NCBI RefSeq assembly: GCF_013240295.1
Contig: NZ_JABETK010000001.1
Span: forward strand, 248,001 to 312,000
Source of the DNA: Neoaquamicrobium sediminum
Lineage (GTDB): Bacteria; Pseudomonadota; Alphaproteobacteria; Rhizobiales; Rhizobiaceae
DNA length: 64,000 nucleotides
Reading direction: 5' to 3'
The translations under genes were made by a program, and so were the position numbers. Of this stretch, positions 18,368 through 24,505 are shown piece after piece. Position 1 is the first letter of the stretch; every line of letters starts with the position of its first letter. The notes beneath the pieces were generated by a model. The model was not told the DNA's origin, did not search any database, and saw nothing but the letters and a program-made list of their open reading frames with translations.

Positions 18368-19281
18368 CCGCCAACGGACACAGAGGGGTGGCGCTCTTTG
18401 AGGAGCGAAATGAAACCCGCCAAGGCCGGGTTGTTATTGTCGCTCCGCCAACAGGCTGTGTAGCTGATCCGACTCGGCCCATTGCCGTCCCGAGCCTCAC
18501 GATAGACCAGACCCGGATAGTTCGCGCCGATGCAAGCCTCGCACATGAGGCTCACACCAAAACCCGCTCCAACCAGGCTCTTGATGTTCTCCCTGGTGAT
18601 GTCGTGGCTGACCACCCTGGGCCGCTCGCCGGGCGCAGCGAGCTTCGAAAGCAGAATGTCCTGGATCTCCGGCCCCGGGTCGCGTTGGCTGAGCAGAAAG
18701 GTCTCATCTTTCAGGTCGGTCCAGTAGACGATGTTGTTTCCGGCCAGCCGATGGCTTTCCGGTAGCGCGACCATGATGCGCTCGCTCCAGAGGGCCATGA
18801 CATTGCCATCCCGGGCGATCGGATCTCCCGTCGTGATAGCAATGTCGATCCGGCCTGAATCGACACCAGCAAACAGGCATGCACGTGCGCCTTCATGAGT
18901 CCGGATATCGACCTTCGGGAAGCGCCCGGCATATTCGATCAGGCTCGCGCGCAGGTTTCCGGCCGACAGTGACGTGTAGAAGCCGATGGCAATCCGACCG
19001 GCATCGCCGTTGCCGATATTCCGGGCCGTCGAGATCATCTGATCCAGTGTTTCGACCAGGTGCGCCGAGGTCCGCAAAATCTCGTCGCCGGCCATTGTCA
19101 GCCGAACACCGCCGCTGGTGCGCTCGAATAGGATGACGCCGAGACGCCCTTCCATCAGGGCTATGCCGCGGCTGAGCGTCGACTGTTTGACCCCGAGGGC
19201 ATCAGCCGCTTTCCGAAAGCTCCTGTAGCGCGTAGCGGCGATTGCATAGCGCAGATGTTTGAGTTCGAGCTGCGCTGTCAG
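18364..19281 (-). CDS. LysR-family regulator on the element, probable CTG start
   Basis: The N-terminal helix-turn-helix reads FRKAADALGVKQSTLSRGIA and is followed by the usual LysR line EGRLGVILFERTSGGVRLT and a substrate-binding domain to the C-terminus. There is no ATG, GTG or TTG before this HTH in the open frame. A CTG at 19281 gives the natural beginning (M)TAQLELKHLRYAIAA and is preceded by a strong AGGAGG at eight bases. The CTG overlaps the stop of the upstream GST-like gene as CTGA, copying the usual ATGA junction. An ATG start at 19155 would delete the HTH and is rejected. A LysR gene after DUF2274 is common in related islands; its target is unknown. Confidence 0.8.
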   Translation of the reverse strand: MTAQLELKHLRYAIAATRYRSFRKAADALGVKQSTLSRGIALMEGRLGVILFERTSGGVRLTMAGDEILRTSAHLVETLDQMISTARNIGNGDAGRIAIGFYTSLSAGNLRASLIEYAGRFPKVDIRTHEGARACLFAGVDSGRIDIAITTGDPIARDGNVMALWSERIMVALPESHRLAGNNIVYWTDLKDETFLLSQRDPGPEIQDILLSKLAAPGERPRVVSHDITRENIKSLVGAGFGVSLMCEACIGANYPGLVYREARDGNGPSRISYTACWRSDNNNPALAGFISLLKERHPSVSVGG

Positions 19282-20063
19282 GACCCGGGCCTCCTCAAGG
19301 AACTTCCGGCGCCTCCAGTCCTATGGGGAACGTAACGAGCCCTGTGCAACCATTCGACAAGTTCCGAAAGGAAATTGGATACTGTCGGTACGAAGAGAAC
19401 GAAACCGCTCTCACCACGGCTGCTGACGTAGGTGTCGTTCGATGTCTGGTCGATCCGTCTGATGCCCGGCGACACAGAGCAGAACGTCCCTGAGGCACCA
19501 TCGGAACGAGCGGCAACCCTCGCATCGATCTCATGTGTCCGAATGAACGCGGACCGACTTTTAATGCGATGGAGGTAGTCGGCAAAGGGGGCAAGATCGG
19601 CAGCGATAAGATCTCCCATCCGAGCGATCCTGAGGTCCGCAGCGAGATATATGTCGGCCACCGTGAACTGCTCGCCGAGAAGCCACGGCCCCGGTGTCAG
19701 GGCGGCGGACATGACGTCCCGCACCCTGTCGAAATCACCCCATCCGTTGTAGCAAGGGTTGGGCGTCCAGCCTTGGAAGCGTTCGCGCATCGCGGACGCC
19801 AGATTGGAGCCAACGAAGAAGAGCCATTTGATGCAGGCCGCACGGCGCGGATCGCCGCGTTGCGGTATAAGGTCCGAAGCGGCTGGATTGTCGACAAGAT
19901 GGAGAATGATAGCGCCGGTTTCGGTCACGACGGTTTCACCGTCCGCCAGCGTAAGCACTTTCATCATCGGATTGAGCCGTCGATAATCGTCGGCCTTCTG
20001 TGCCCCTTGCCGTAAATCGACAATCTTCAGTTCGTATTCCGAGCCGATGTCTTCGAGAGCCAT
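19278..20063 (-). CDS. Glutathione S-transferase-like protein with shortened N-terminus
   Basis: Residues 1-180 match the GST fold: ALEDIGSEYELKIVDLRQGAQ corresponds to the end of helix 1 and strand 2 of the thioredoxin-like domain, VVTETGAIILHLVDN to the glutathione-contact helix, and LLGEQFTVADIYLAADLRIA to the C-terminal domain motif. The normal first 15-20 residues, with strand 1 and the catalytic Ser/Cys/Tyr, are missing; a TGA lies only a few codons upstream of the ATG. The final 60-80 residues have no GST character and look like read-through towards the LysR gene. The gene is therefore probably a decayed or misassembled GST, and activity is doubtful. Confidence 0.6.
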   Translation of the reverse strand: MALEDIGSEYELKIVDLRQGAQKADDYRRLNPMMKVLTLADGETVVTETGAIILHLVDNPAASDLIPQRGDPRRAACIKWLFFVGSNLASAMRERFQGWTPNPCYNGWGDFDRVRDVMSAALTPGPWLLGEQFTVADIYLAADLRIARMGDLIAADLAPFADYLHRIKSRSAFIRTHEIDARVAARSDGASGTFCSVSPGIRRIDQTSNDTYVSSRGESGFVLFVPTVSNFLSELVEWLHRARYVPHRTGGAGSSLRRPGS

Positions 20064-20087
20064 TACAGCACCTGTGCTTCATCACCC

Positions 20088-20663
20088 TTACTGATCGGCG
20101 GCCGTGATCTTATGGTCCCCGGCGCCAATGATGCCCGCGGCGTCGTCACCTGCTTGAAAACGAGATTGGCGCTGCGCTTGTTGCTTGCGCCATCCGTACC
20201 GCGTCATGCCAGCCGGCTTGTAGATTGCGAGGATCAGGATCGTCAGCAACACCAGCGCGCCGCCGATCGAATGCGGTAATGAGCCGGGCAGATCGCGCGG
20301 GTCTGCCCCGGTGGCCGCCACGGCGGCCATCGCGCCGATCGCGCGTGTCTCCAGAAGCAAGATCATCGTGGCGAAGAGCGTGAGCAGCAGCTTCACAAGG
20401 ACCCAGTAGTGGCGAAACAAACCCCACGGTGTTCCCAGTGCGAGGAAGATTCCAATCAGGACCGCCGCGAGCGCCAACGGCACGATGCCGTAGAGGACAA
20501 TCAGCGACATCGCCATGAAGGCGGCGCGCACTGTCGGGACATCCTGTCCAAAGGTCGCCAAAAGATCGAGCACGAGATAGGCCAGGACCGCACCCATCCA
20601 TCCGACCGAAGACGCGACATGGGCGGCGAGGACAGCTTTGCGAAGTCGCGGTGTCAGCAACAT
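20088..20663 (-). CDS. DUF2269-like integral membrane protein
   Basis: Starting at MLLTPRLRKAVLAAHVASSVGWMGA, the 191-residue protein has four hydrophobic segments (around residues 10-32, 45-70, 78-105 and 125-145). The opening LTPRLRKxxLxAHVxSSVGW and the segment LGTPWGLFRHYWVLVKLLLTL are characteristic of this membrane family, often labelled DUF2269 or simply membrane protein. Function is unknown. It follows the small membrane protein gene by eight bases, so the two are probably translated from one transcript. An upstream in-frame extension is rejected because it overlaps that gene. Confidence 0.75.
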   Translation of the reverse strand: MLLTPRLRKAVLAAHVASSVGWMGAVLAYLVLDLLATFGQDVPTVRAAFMAMSLIVLYGIVPLALAAVLIGIFLALGTPWGLFRHYWVLVKLLLTLFATMILLLETRAIGAMAAVAATGADPRDLPGSLPHSIGGALVLLTILILAIYKPAGMTRYGWRKQQAQRQSRFQAGDDAAGIIGAGDHKITAADQ

Positions 20664-20671
20664 CGGCCGGG

Positions 20672-20863
20672 TTACTTCTGTTGGTCCGATGCGCCGCCGC
20701 TGGCGAAATGCCGTCCGGGGCCATGCTCCCCGCCGACGAATGCCATGGCTGCAATTATCAAGAGGAGCAGCGCGGCAGCGACATAGCAGGAGCGCTTGAC
20801 CCAACGCGGCATCGGAGGCGGCCGATCAGATGCAACAGCCGGTTTTGTGAACTGTTTTGTCAT
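20672..20863 (-). CDS. Small single-span membrane protein
   Basis: The 63-residue product has a proline-rich N-terminus (SDRPPPMPRWVKR), one hydrophobic helix (about residues 26-43, AAALLLLIIAAMAFVGG) and a short histidine- and glycine-rich tail (GGEHGPGRHFASGG). Similar short proteins with PRWVK before the helix occur directly upstream of the DUF2269-like membrane genes in other proteobacteria, and the same pairing holds here. No function can be assigned. It lies 35 bases downstream of the methyltransferase gene. Confidence 0.65.
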   Translation of the reverse strand: MTKQFTKPAVASDRPPPMPRWVKRSCYVAAALLLLIIAAMAFVGGEHGPGRHFASGGASDQQK

Positions 20864-20898
20864 GTAGCTCTCCAGAAAATCTCTCGGCCAAGTCGGGT

Positions 20899-21780
20899 CT
20901 ATCGCGGTTGAAGGCGAGCGTCGGCTTCACGCCGGGCGATCAGGTATCGGAGGCCCTTGGTTCCAACGTTGCCTTGCGCGATGATGTTGAATCCGGTCGC
21001 AGCGAGATCGGACGCGATCCTGTTGAGATCGACATGACCGTGCCGATGAAGCCGGAAGAAACGCGACCGGCGCGGCTGCTTGGCAAAGTCGACGATGAGC
21101 CACCGACCGCCCGGCTTCAGGACGCGGAAGGCCTCGCGGCCGAATGCGGCGCGGCCGGTCTTCGGGAGATGATGAAACATCAACGTGGAGAGGACGACGT
21201 CGAACTCGTTATCTTTGTATGGCAATTGCTGTGCGGTGGCGTTCGAGAAACAGACCTGAGATCCGGCGCGTTGAGCCTTCGTGGTGGCGCGTGCGATCAT
21301 GTCCGAAGATGCATCGACGCCGTCCACGCGCCCTTCCGGCCCGACCTTTCTCTTGGCGAGTAGCGCGACAGTGCCTGTGCCACAGCCGACATCGAGAACA
21401 GCTTCTCCGGGCTTCAAGTCCGCGAAACCCAGCATCTTCTCGCGGAAGGCGCGCTCACTGCCGAAGGTGAGAAGCCAGGCCAGCGTGTCGTACATGCCGG
21501 CTGAGTGCAGCAGGATGCCGACATGCGGCGTCTTTGGCTGATCCGATTCCGGCTTGTCAGCATCGACCGCCATCGAACGATGCGCGCCCTGCCATATGAG
21601 CAGCCCCGCAACCACGGCCAGCGCGCCGACATGCAGCATCACCGTTGGTGCTCCCACGGGAAACAAGGTATCGACCGTTCCGAGCAGAACGAGTGCGGCA
21701 AGTACCAAAGTCAGCTTGACGGCAATGATCGCAGGCCAGCCACGCTTTCCGTGCAATGTCGCGAAAAGACCCTGGTGCAT
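20899..21780 (-). CDS. Membrane-anchored class I SAM-dependent methyltransferase
   Basis: I start at MHQGLFATLHGKRG (21780), which has an AGGAGG-type ribosome site ten bases upstream; the 293-residue product then has two N-terminal membrane helices (about 20-42 and 48-66) and a cytoplasmic methyltransferase domain. SAM motif I is VLDVGCGTGTVALLAK, motif II lies in VDGVDASSDMI, and the motif IV/post region is EFDVVLSTLMFHHLPK. The C-terminal part (RVLKPGGRWLIVDF) is of the UbiE/Methyltransf_11 type. It is divergent from the TetR gene and heads a leftward group with the two membrane-protein genes. The substrate is unknown; a role in modifying a small toxic or lipid compound at the membrane is only a guess. 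Confidence 0.8.
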   Translation of the reverse strand: MHQGLFATLHGKRGWPAIIAVKLTLVLAALVLLGTVDTLFPVGAPTVMLHVGALAVVAGLLIWQGAHRSMAVDADKPESDQPKTPHVGILLHSAGMYDTLAWLLTFGSERAFREKMLGFADLKPGEAVLDVGCGTGTVALLAKRKVGPEGRVDGVDASSDMIARATTKAQRAGSQVCFSNATAQQLPYKDNEFDVVLSTLMFHHLPKTGRAAFGREAFRVLKPGGRWLIVDFAKQPRRSRFFRLHRHGHVDLNRIASDLAATGFNIIAQGNVGTKGLRYLIARREADARLQPR

Positions 21781-21828
21781 CGCTTTCCCTCCTGCCGATC
21801 TCGACTTGAACCACGGAAGGGAGCATAT

Positions 21829-21853
21829 GATATCGGACACGGTGTCCAGTATC
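21829..21853. promoter_or_regulatory. TetR-type operator between the methyltransferase and tetR genes
   Basis: A 25-bp dyad is centred on G21841: GATA-2-GGACAC-G-GTGTCC-2-TATC, all paired bases perfect. A further half-site ATACTGGACA stands at 21887-21896, matching the right arm in inverted orientation. The dyad lies 49 bases from the methyltransferase start and 78 bases from the TetR start, in the only gap between divergent genes. Length and symmetry fit a TetR-family dimer site. That the adjacent TetR protein binds it is inference. Confidence 0.65.
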
Positions 21854-21930
21854 ACTTTTGCTGGCCGCTGGCCGCGGCCGCGCCCAATACTGGACAGCCG
21901 CCCGTCTCGTGACCAGGAAAGGATGCCGCC

Positions 21931-22509
21931 GTGGCTACCGGATCGATCGATCGTCGTGTCGCCAGAACCCGCAGGCTCCTGCAGGAAGCGCTGTTCGAGC
22001 TGACGGCGGAAAATGGATATGCGGCGGTTACCGTCGAGGACATCTGCGGGCGGGCCGATGTTGGACGCTCAACCTTCTATACCCATTACCCCGACAAAGA
22101 CTCATTGAGAAAAGCGGCAATCGAAGAACATCTCGAAGCCATGCGCTTGGAGGGCGATGCCGGAGACACTAAGCCGAGCTCAGGCGGTTTCGCCTTTAGC
22201 GGGCCTGCATTCGCCCATGCGGACGCGACGCGGATGATGCACCGCGCAATGATGGGTGGGAAAAATCACGAAATTCCGGAGGAAATCCGCGACTGGATCG
22301 GGAAGCAAGTTCGGCACGAATTAACGGGCATAGTTGGTAAGGACGCCATCGGGCTCGAAGTCGCTACGCGGTTTGTGACCGGCGCATTCTTGGAGGTGAT
22401 GCACTGGTGGCTCGACGCGGATGCCGGGCTTCCACCTGCGGAAATCGATCGCCTCTTCCAGGCGCTCGCCTTCGACGGGACGAGAAGGATGCTCACCTCG
22501 CCGGAGTGA
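21931..22509 (+). CDS. TetR-family transcriptional regulator
   Basis: The GTG at 21931 follows AGGAAAGGA at a suitable distance. The 192-residue product has the TetR helix-turn-helix in residues 8-55 (RTRRLLQEALFELTAENGY, then VTVEDICGRADVGRSTFYTHYPDKDSL), the best-conserved part of the family. The remaining ligand-binding domain is weakly conserved, with a C-terminal segment FVTGAFLEVMHWWLDADAGLP common in TetR_C proteins. It probably represses the divergent methyltransferase/membrane-protein group through the dyad between them, and itself. Confidence 0.88.
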   Translation: MATGSIDRRVARTRRLLQEALFELTAENGYAAVTVEDICGRADVGRSTFYTHYPDKDSLRKAAIEEHLEAMRLEGDAGDTKPSSGGFAFSGPAFAHADATRMMHRAMMGGKNHEIPEEIRDWIGKQVRHELTGIVGKDAIGLEVATRFVTGAFLEVMHWWLDADAGLPPAEIDRLFQALAFDGTRRMLTSPE

Positions 22510-22663
22510 CGTCAGCCGCCGACATTTCCAATGAGCCCATTGGCGAGGCCGGTGTTGCAGACCCGCCGATTTCTGCGCCACCGCCCGCCACTGCCCTACG
22601 AACTCATTTCAGGGCTTCCCACTTCCGACCACTATCGATTTCAATCGTCCTCATCTTTGAAGT

Positions 22664-22963
22664 ATGAGGAGATTTGATTTGGCGAGGATCACAAATATCC
22701 CGATCAGGCGAACCATCCGGCGTCAACAATTGCGCGAGATGATCCCGCTGGCCGACAGCACGATCTATGAGATGGAGCAGCGCGGCGAATTCCCGCGACG
22801 CTTTGCGCTTTCGCCCAGGTGCATCGTGTGGGATCTGGCCGAAGTCGAAGCGTGGCTGCTGGCTCGCCGGGCTGCGCCGATTCGCCGAGCTCAGCATCCA
22901 GACGTCACCAAGCGCAAGACACGGCCCGTCAAAGGGAAGGATCGAGCTGCATCAGGGGCATAG
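22664..22963 (+). CDS. AlpA-type regulator / excisionase candidate
   Basis: The product, 99 residues from ATG 22664, has the winged-helix-like AlpA/Xis pattern: REMIPLADSTIYEMEQRGEFPRRF, then IVWDLAEVEAWLLARR. A TTG at 22679 with GAGGAG eight bases upstream would start the protein at (M)ARITNIPIRR and is equally likely. AlpA-type proteins act as recombination directionality factors or activate integrase genes in P4-like elements, and this gene faces the integrase. Its last 35 bases overlap the integrase 3' end on the other strand (22929-22963). The C-terminal 30 residues are basic and disordered. Confidence 0.8.
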   Translation: MRRFDLARITNIPIRRTIRRQQLREMIPLADSTIYEMEQRGEFPRRFALSPRCIVWDLAEVEAWLLARRAAPIRRAQHPDVTKRKTRPVKGKDRAASGA

Positions 22964-24185
22964 CCGGCGGCAAGAGCACGGGCATGTGTCTGCGCCCCTC
23001 CACCCAGGCATCCACGGTGTCCGACCATTCCTGCATCATATGGCGCCGCTGAACCTCATACTCGGCCTTGTTATAGACGCCGCGCGACGACCGTCCGTCC
23101 TCGTGCGCCAAGCACTTCTCGATCCAGTCGCTATTGAAACCCAACTCGTTCAACAGCGTCGAACCCGTGCGCCGCAGGTCATGAACGGTGAAAGGCTCCA
23201 GTGGCAGGCCTTCCTTCTTGGCCTGTTCGACGACCGCATAGGTCACGCGATTGAACGTCGCCCGCGACATAGGCGCGTCAGCGTCGTACCTGGACGGGAG
23301 CAGATATCGTGAGTTGCCCGCGCAGGTCTTGAGCGCAATCATGATGTCGAGGGTCTGTCGAGACAGATAGACATTGTGCACCTTCGATCGCTTCATGCGC
23401 TCCTTTGGAATGGTCCAAACCGCATTCTCGAAATCCACCTCGTCCCAGACCGCATCCTGCAGCTCGCTTTTCCGCACCATCGTCAGCAGATAGAGCTTCA
23501 TGCCCAAGCGGATCGTCGGCAGAGTCGCGACGTGCTCGAGCTGCCGGAGCATGATCCGGATTTCAGCGGGAGATAGCGAGCGATCCTTCGGTACGAAGGT
23601 TGCGATCGAGGCCGGCCCGACGTCGTCGGCCGGGTTCGCGACCTTCTCGCCATGGAGGATGGCGAACCCGTAGATTTGCTTGAGGATGTCTCGCACATGG
23701 ATCGCAGTCGCCGGCGCACCGCGATCGACGATCTTCCCGCAGTGCGCACGCAGGTCATCCGGAGTGATTTCCGTGAGGAGCCGGTTGCGCCAAACCGGAA
23801 GCAGCTCCCTTTCGAAGATCGAGCGTCTCATGGCTCGAGTGCTGTCGGCCATCGGCGCACTCACGAGCCACTTCTCGCCGAACTCGCTGAAGCTCTTGGC
23901 TTCCTTGATCCGTCGCTTCTCGCGCTGTTTCTCGATCGCAGGCGACCGCCCTTCGCTGACGGCCCTCCTTGCATCGATGCAGAGTTCGCGAGCACGGGCC
24001 AGTGAGATCCCATCGCGCCCGTATTTCCCGAGATAGACGGTCTCGCGGCGCCCGTTCAGACGATAGTCGAGGCGAAACGAGACCGCTCCCGAAGGCATGA
24101 CACGCACGTACATGCCGTCCCGATCCGAAACCTTATACATCTTGCTCTGCGGCTTGAGCGCCTTGATTGCAGCATCCGTCAGCAT
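22929..24185 (-). CDS. int: P4-type tyrosine recombinase (integrase) of the element
   Basis: The product begins at MLTDAAIKALKPQSKMYKV, the standard opening of P4-type integrases with an N-terminal arm-binding domain. The core-binding part follows, then the catalytic domain with Arg in MVRKSELQDAVW, HDLRRTGSTLL, LAHEDG and the nucleophile in RGVYNKAEY. I prefer ATG 24185, which has GGAGG nine bases upstream; a longer form from ATG 24215 (MTVLFGGGAE) would start inside a repeat. It integrates and, with a directionality factor, excises the element. It lies immediately beyond the guaA 3' end with guaA in the same direction, the common arrangement of guaA-specific islands. Confidence 0.93.
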   Translation of the reverse strand: MLTDAAIKALKPQSKMYKVSDRDGMYVRVMPSGAVSFRLDYRLNGRRETVYLGKYGRDGISLARARELCIDARRAVSEGRSPAIEKQREKRRIKEAKSFSEFGEKWLVSAPMADSTRAMRRSIFERELLPVWRNRLLTEITPDDLRAHCGKIVDRGAPATAIHVRDILKQIYGFAILHGEKVANPADDVGPASIATFVPKDRSLSPAEIRIMLRQLEHVATLPTIRLGMKLYLLTMVRKSELQDAVWDEVDFENAVWTIPKERMKRSKVHNVYLSRQTLDIMIALKTCAGNSRYLLPSRYDADAPMSRATFNRVTYAVVEQAKKEGLPLEPFTVHDLRRTGSTLLNELGFNSDWIEKCLAHEDGRSSRGVYNKAEYEVQRRHMMQEWSDTVDAWVEGRRHMPVLLPPAMPLMQLDPSL

Positions 24186-24200
24186 TTCCGCGCCACCTCC

Positions 24201-24314
24201 AAAAAGTACCGTCATGCGGTTTTGGGCGTGCCTTGGCGAAAAAAATCAGTGTCTTTTCAGATGTTTAAATCTAAAAAAGTACCGTCAAGGGCCTCATATG
24301 CCCTGACGGTACTT
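24201..24314 (-). terminator. Hairpin with T-tract upstream of the integrase, plus a second copy of its arm at the ribosome site
   Basis: Read leftward, AAGTACCGTCAGGG (24314-24301) pairs with CCCTTGACGGTACTT (24291-24277), one bulged base and a nine-base loop, and is followed directly by T residues, the form of an intrinsic terminator. The right arm with its T-tract, TGACGGTACTTTTT, is repeated exactly at 24214-24201, directly before the integrase ribosome site. The left arm can therefore pair with either copy. It may stop read-through from guaA, act as an attenuator, or be a set of protein-binding sites. The hairpin is certain as sequence, the role is inferred. Confidence 0.6.
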
Positions 24315-24379
24315 CGAATTTTGGAGCTGATCAATATGGCTGAGACCCGTCACCCGGTCCGTCAAGCCGGATCTCTATG

Positions 24380-24400
24380 CACCGATAGACACCGATAGAC
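24380..24400. repeat. Tandem decamer and scattered octamer repeats beside the attachment site
   Basis: CACCGATAGA occurs twice in tandem from 24380 to 24399 and runs on into C24400. ATCAGTGT occurs at 24245-24252 and again at 24423-24430. Short direct repeats within 100-250 bases of a recombination site are typical of integrase arm sites or directionality-factor sites. Binding is not shown. Confidence 0.4.
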
Positions 24401-24478
24401 GCTGACCTATTTTTTATTGTTTATCAGTGTATTAAGACGCATTATGGCGCAGTTTCGGATACCGCCGGATGGGCAAAA

Positions 24479-24505
24479 ATCATTCCCACTCGATGGTGCC
24501 GGGCG
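24479..24505. other. Element boundary / attachment site at the 3' end of guaA
   Basis: The last codons of guaA (PPGTIEWE and stop) lie here, read leftward. The 3' end of guaA is a well-known integration site for genomic islands with this integrase class. The integrase ends the element 294 bases further left, and genes to the right are chromosomal. The second copy of the core must lie left of the window, so the exact crossover bases cannot be fixed from this sequence. Confidence 0.65.

Noticed and set aside
21933-22172. Other start or frame for the TetR gene from ATG 21923
   Set aside because: That ATG is in a different frame; only GTG 21931 gives the TetR helix-turn-helix.
22528-22543. CCAATG-AGCC-CATTGG dyad after tetR as terminator
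   Set aside because: The stem is only six bases with no T-tract; too weak to call.
24186-24479. tRNA gene as attachment target
   Set aside because: No cloverleaf could be drawn in this gap; the neighbouring guaA 3' end explains the insertion.
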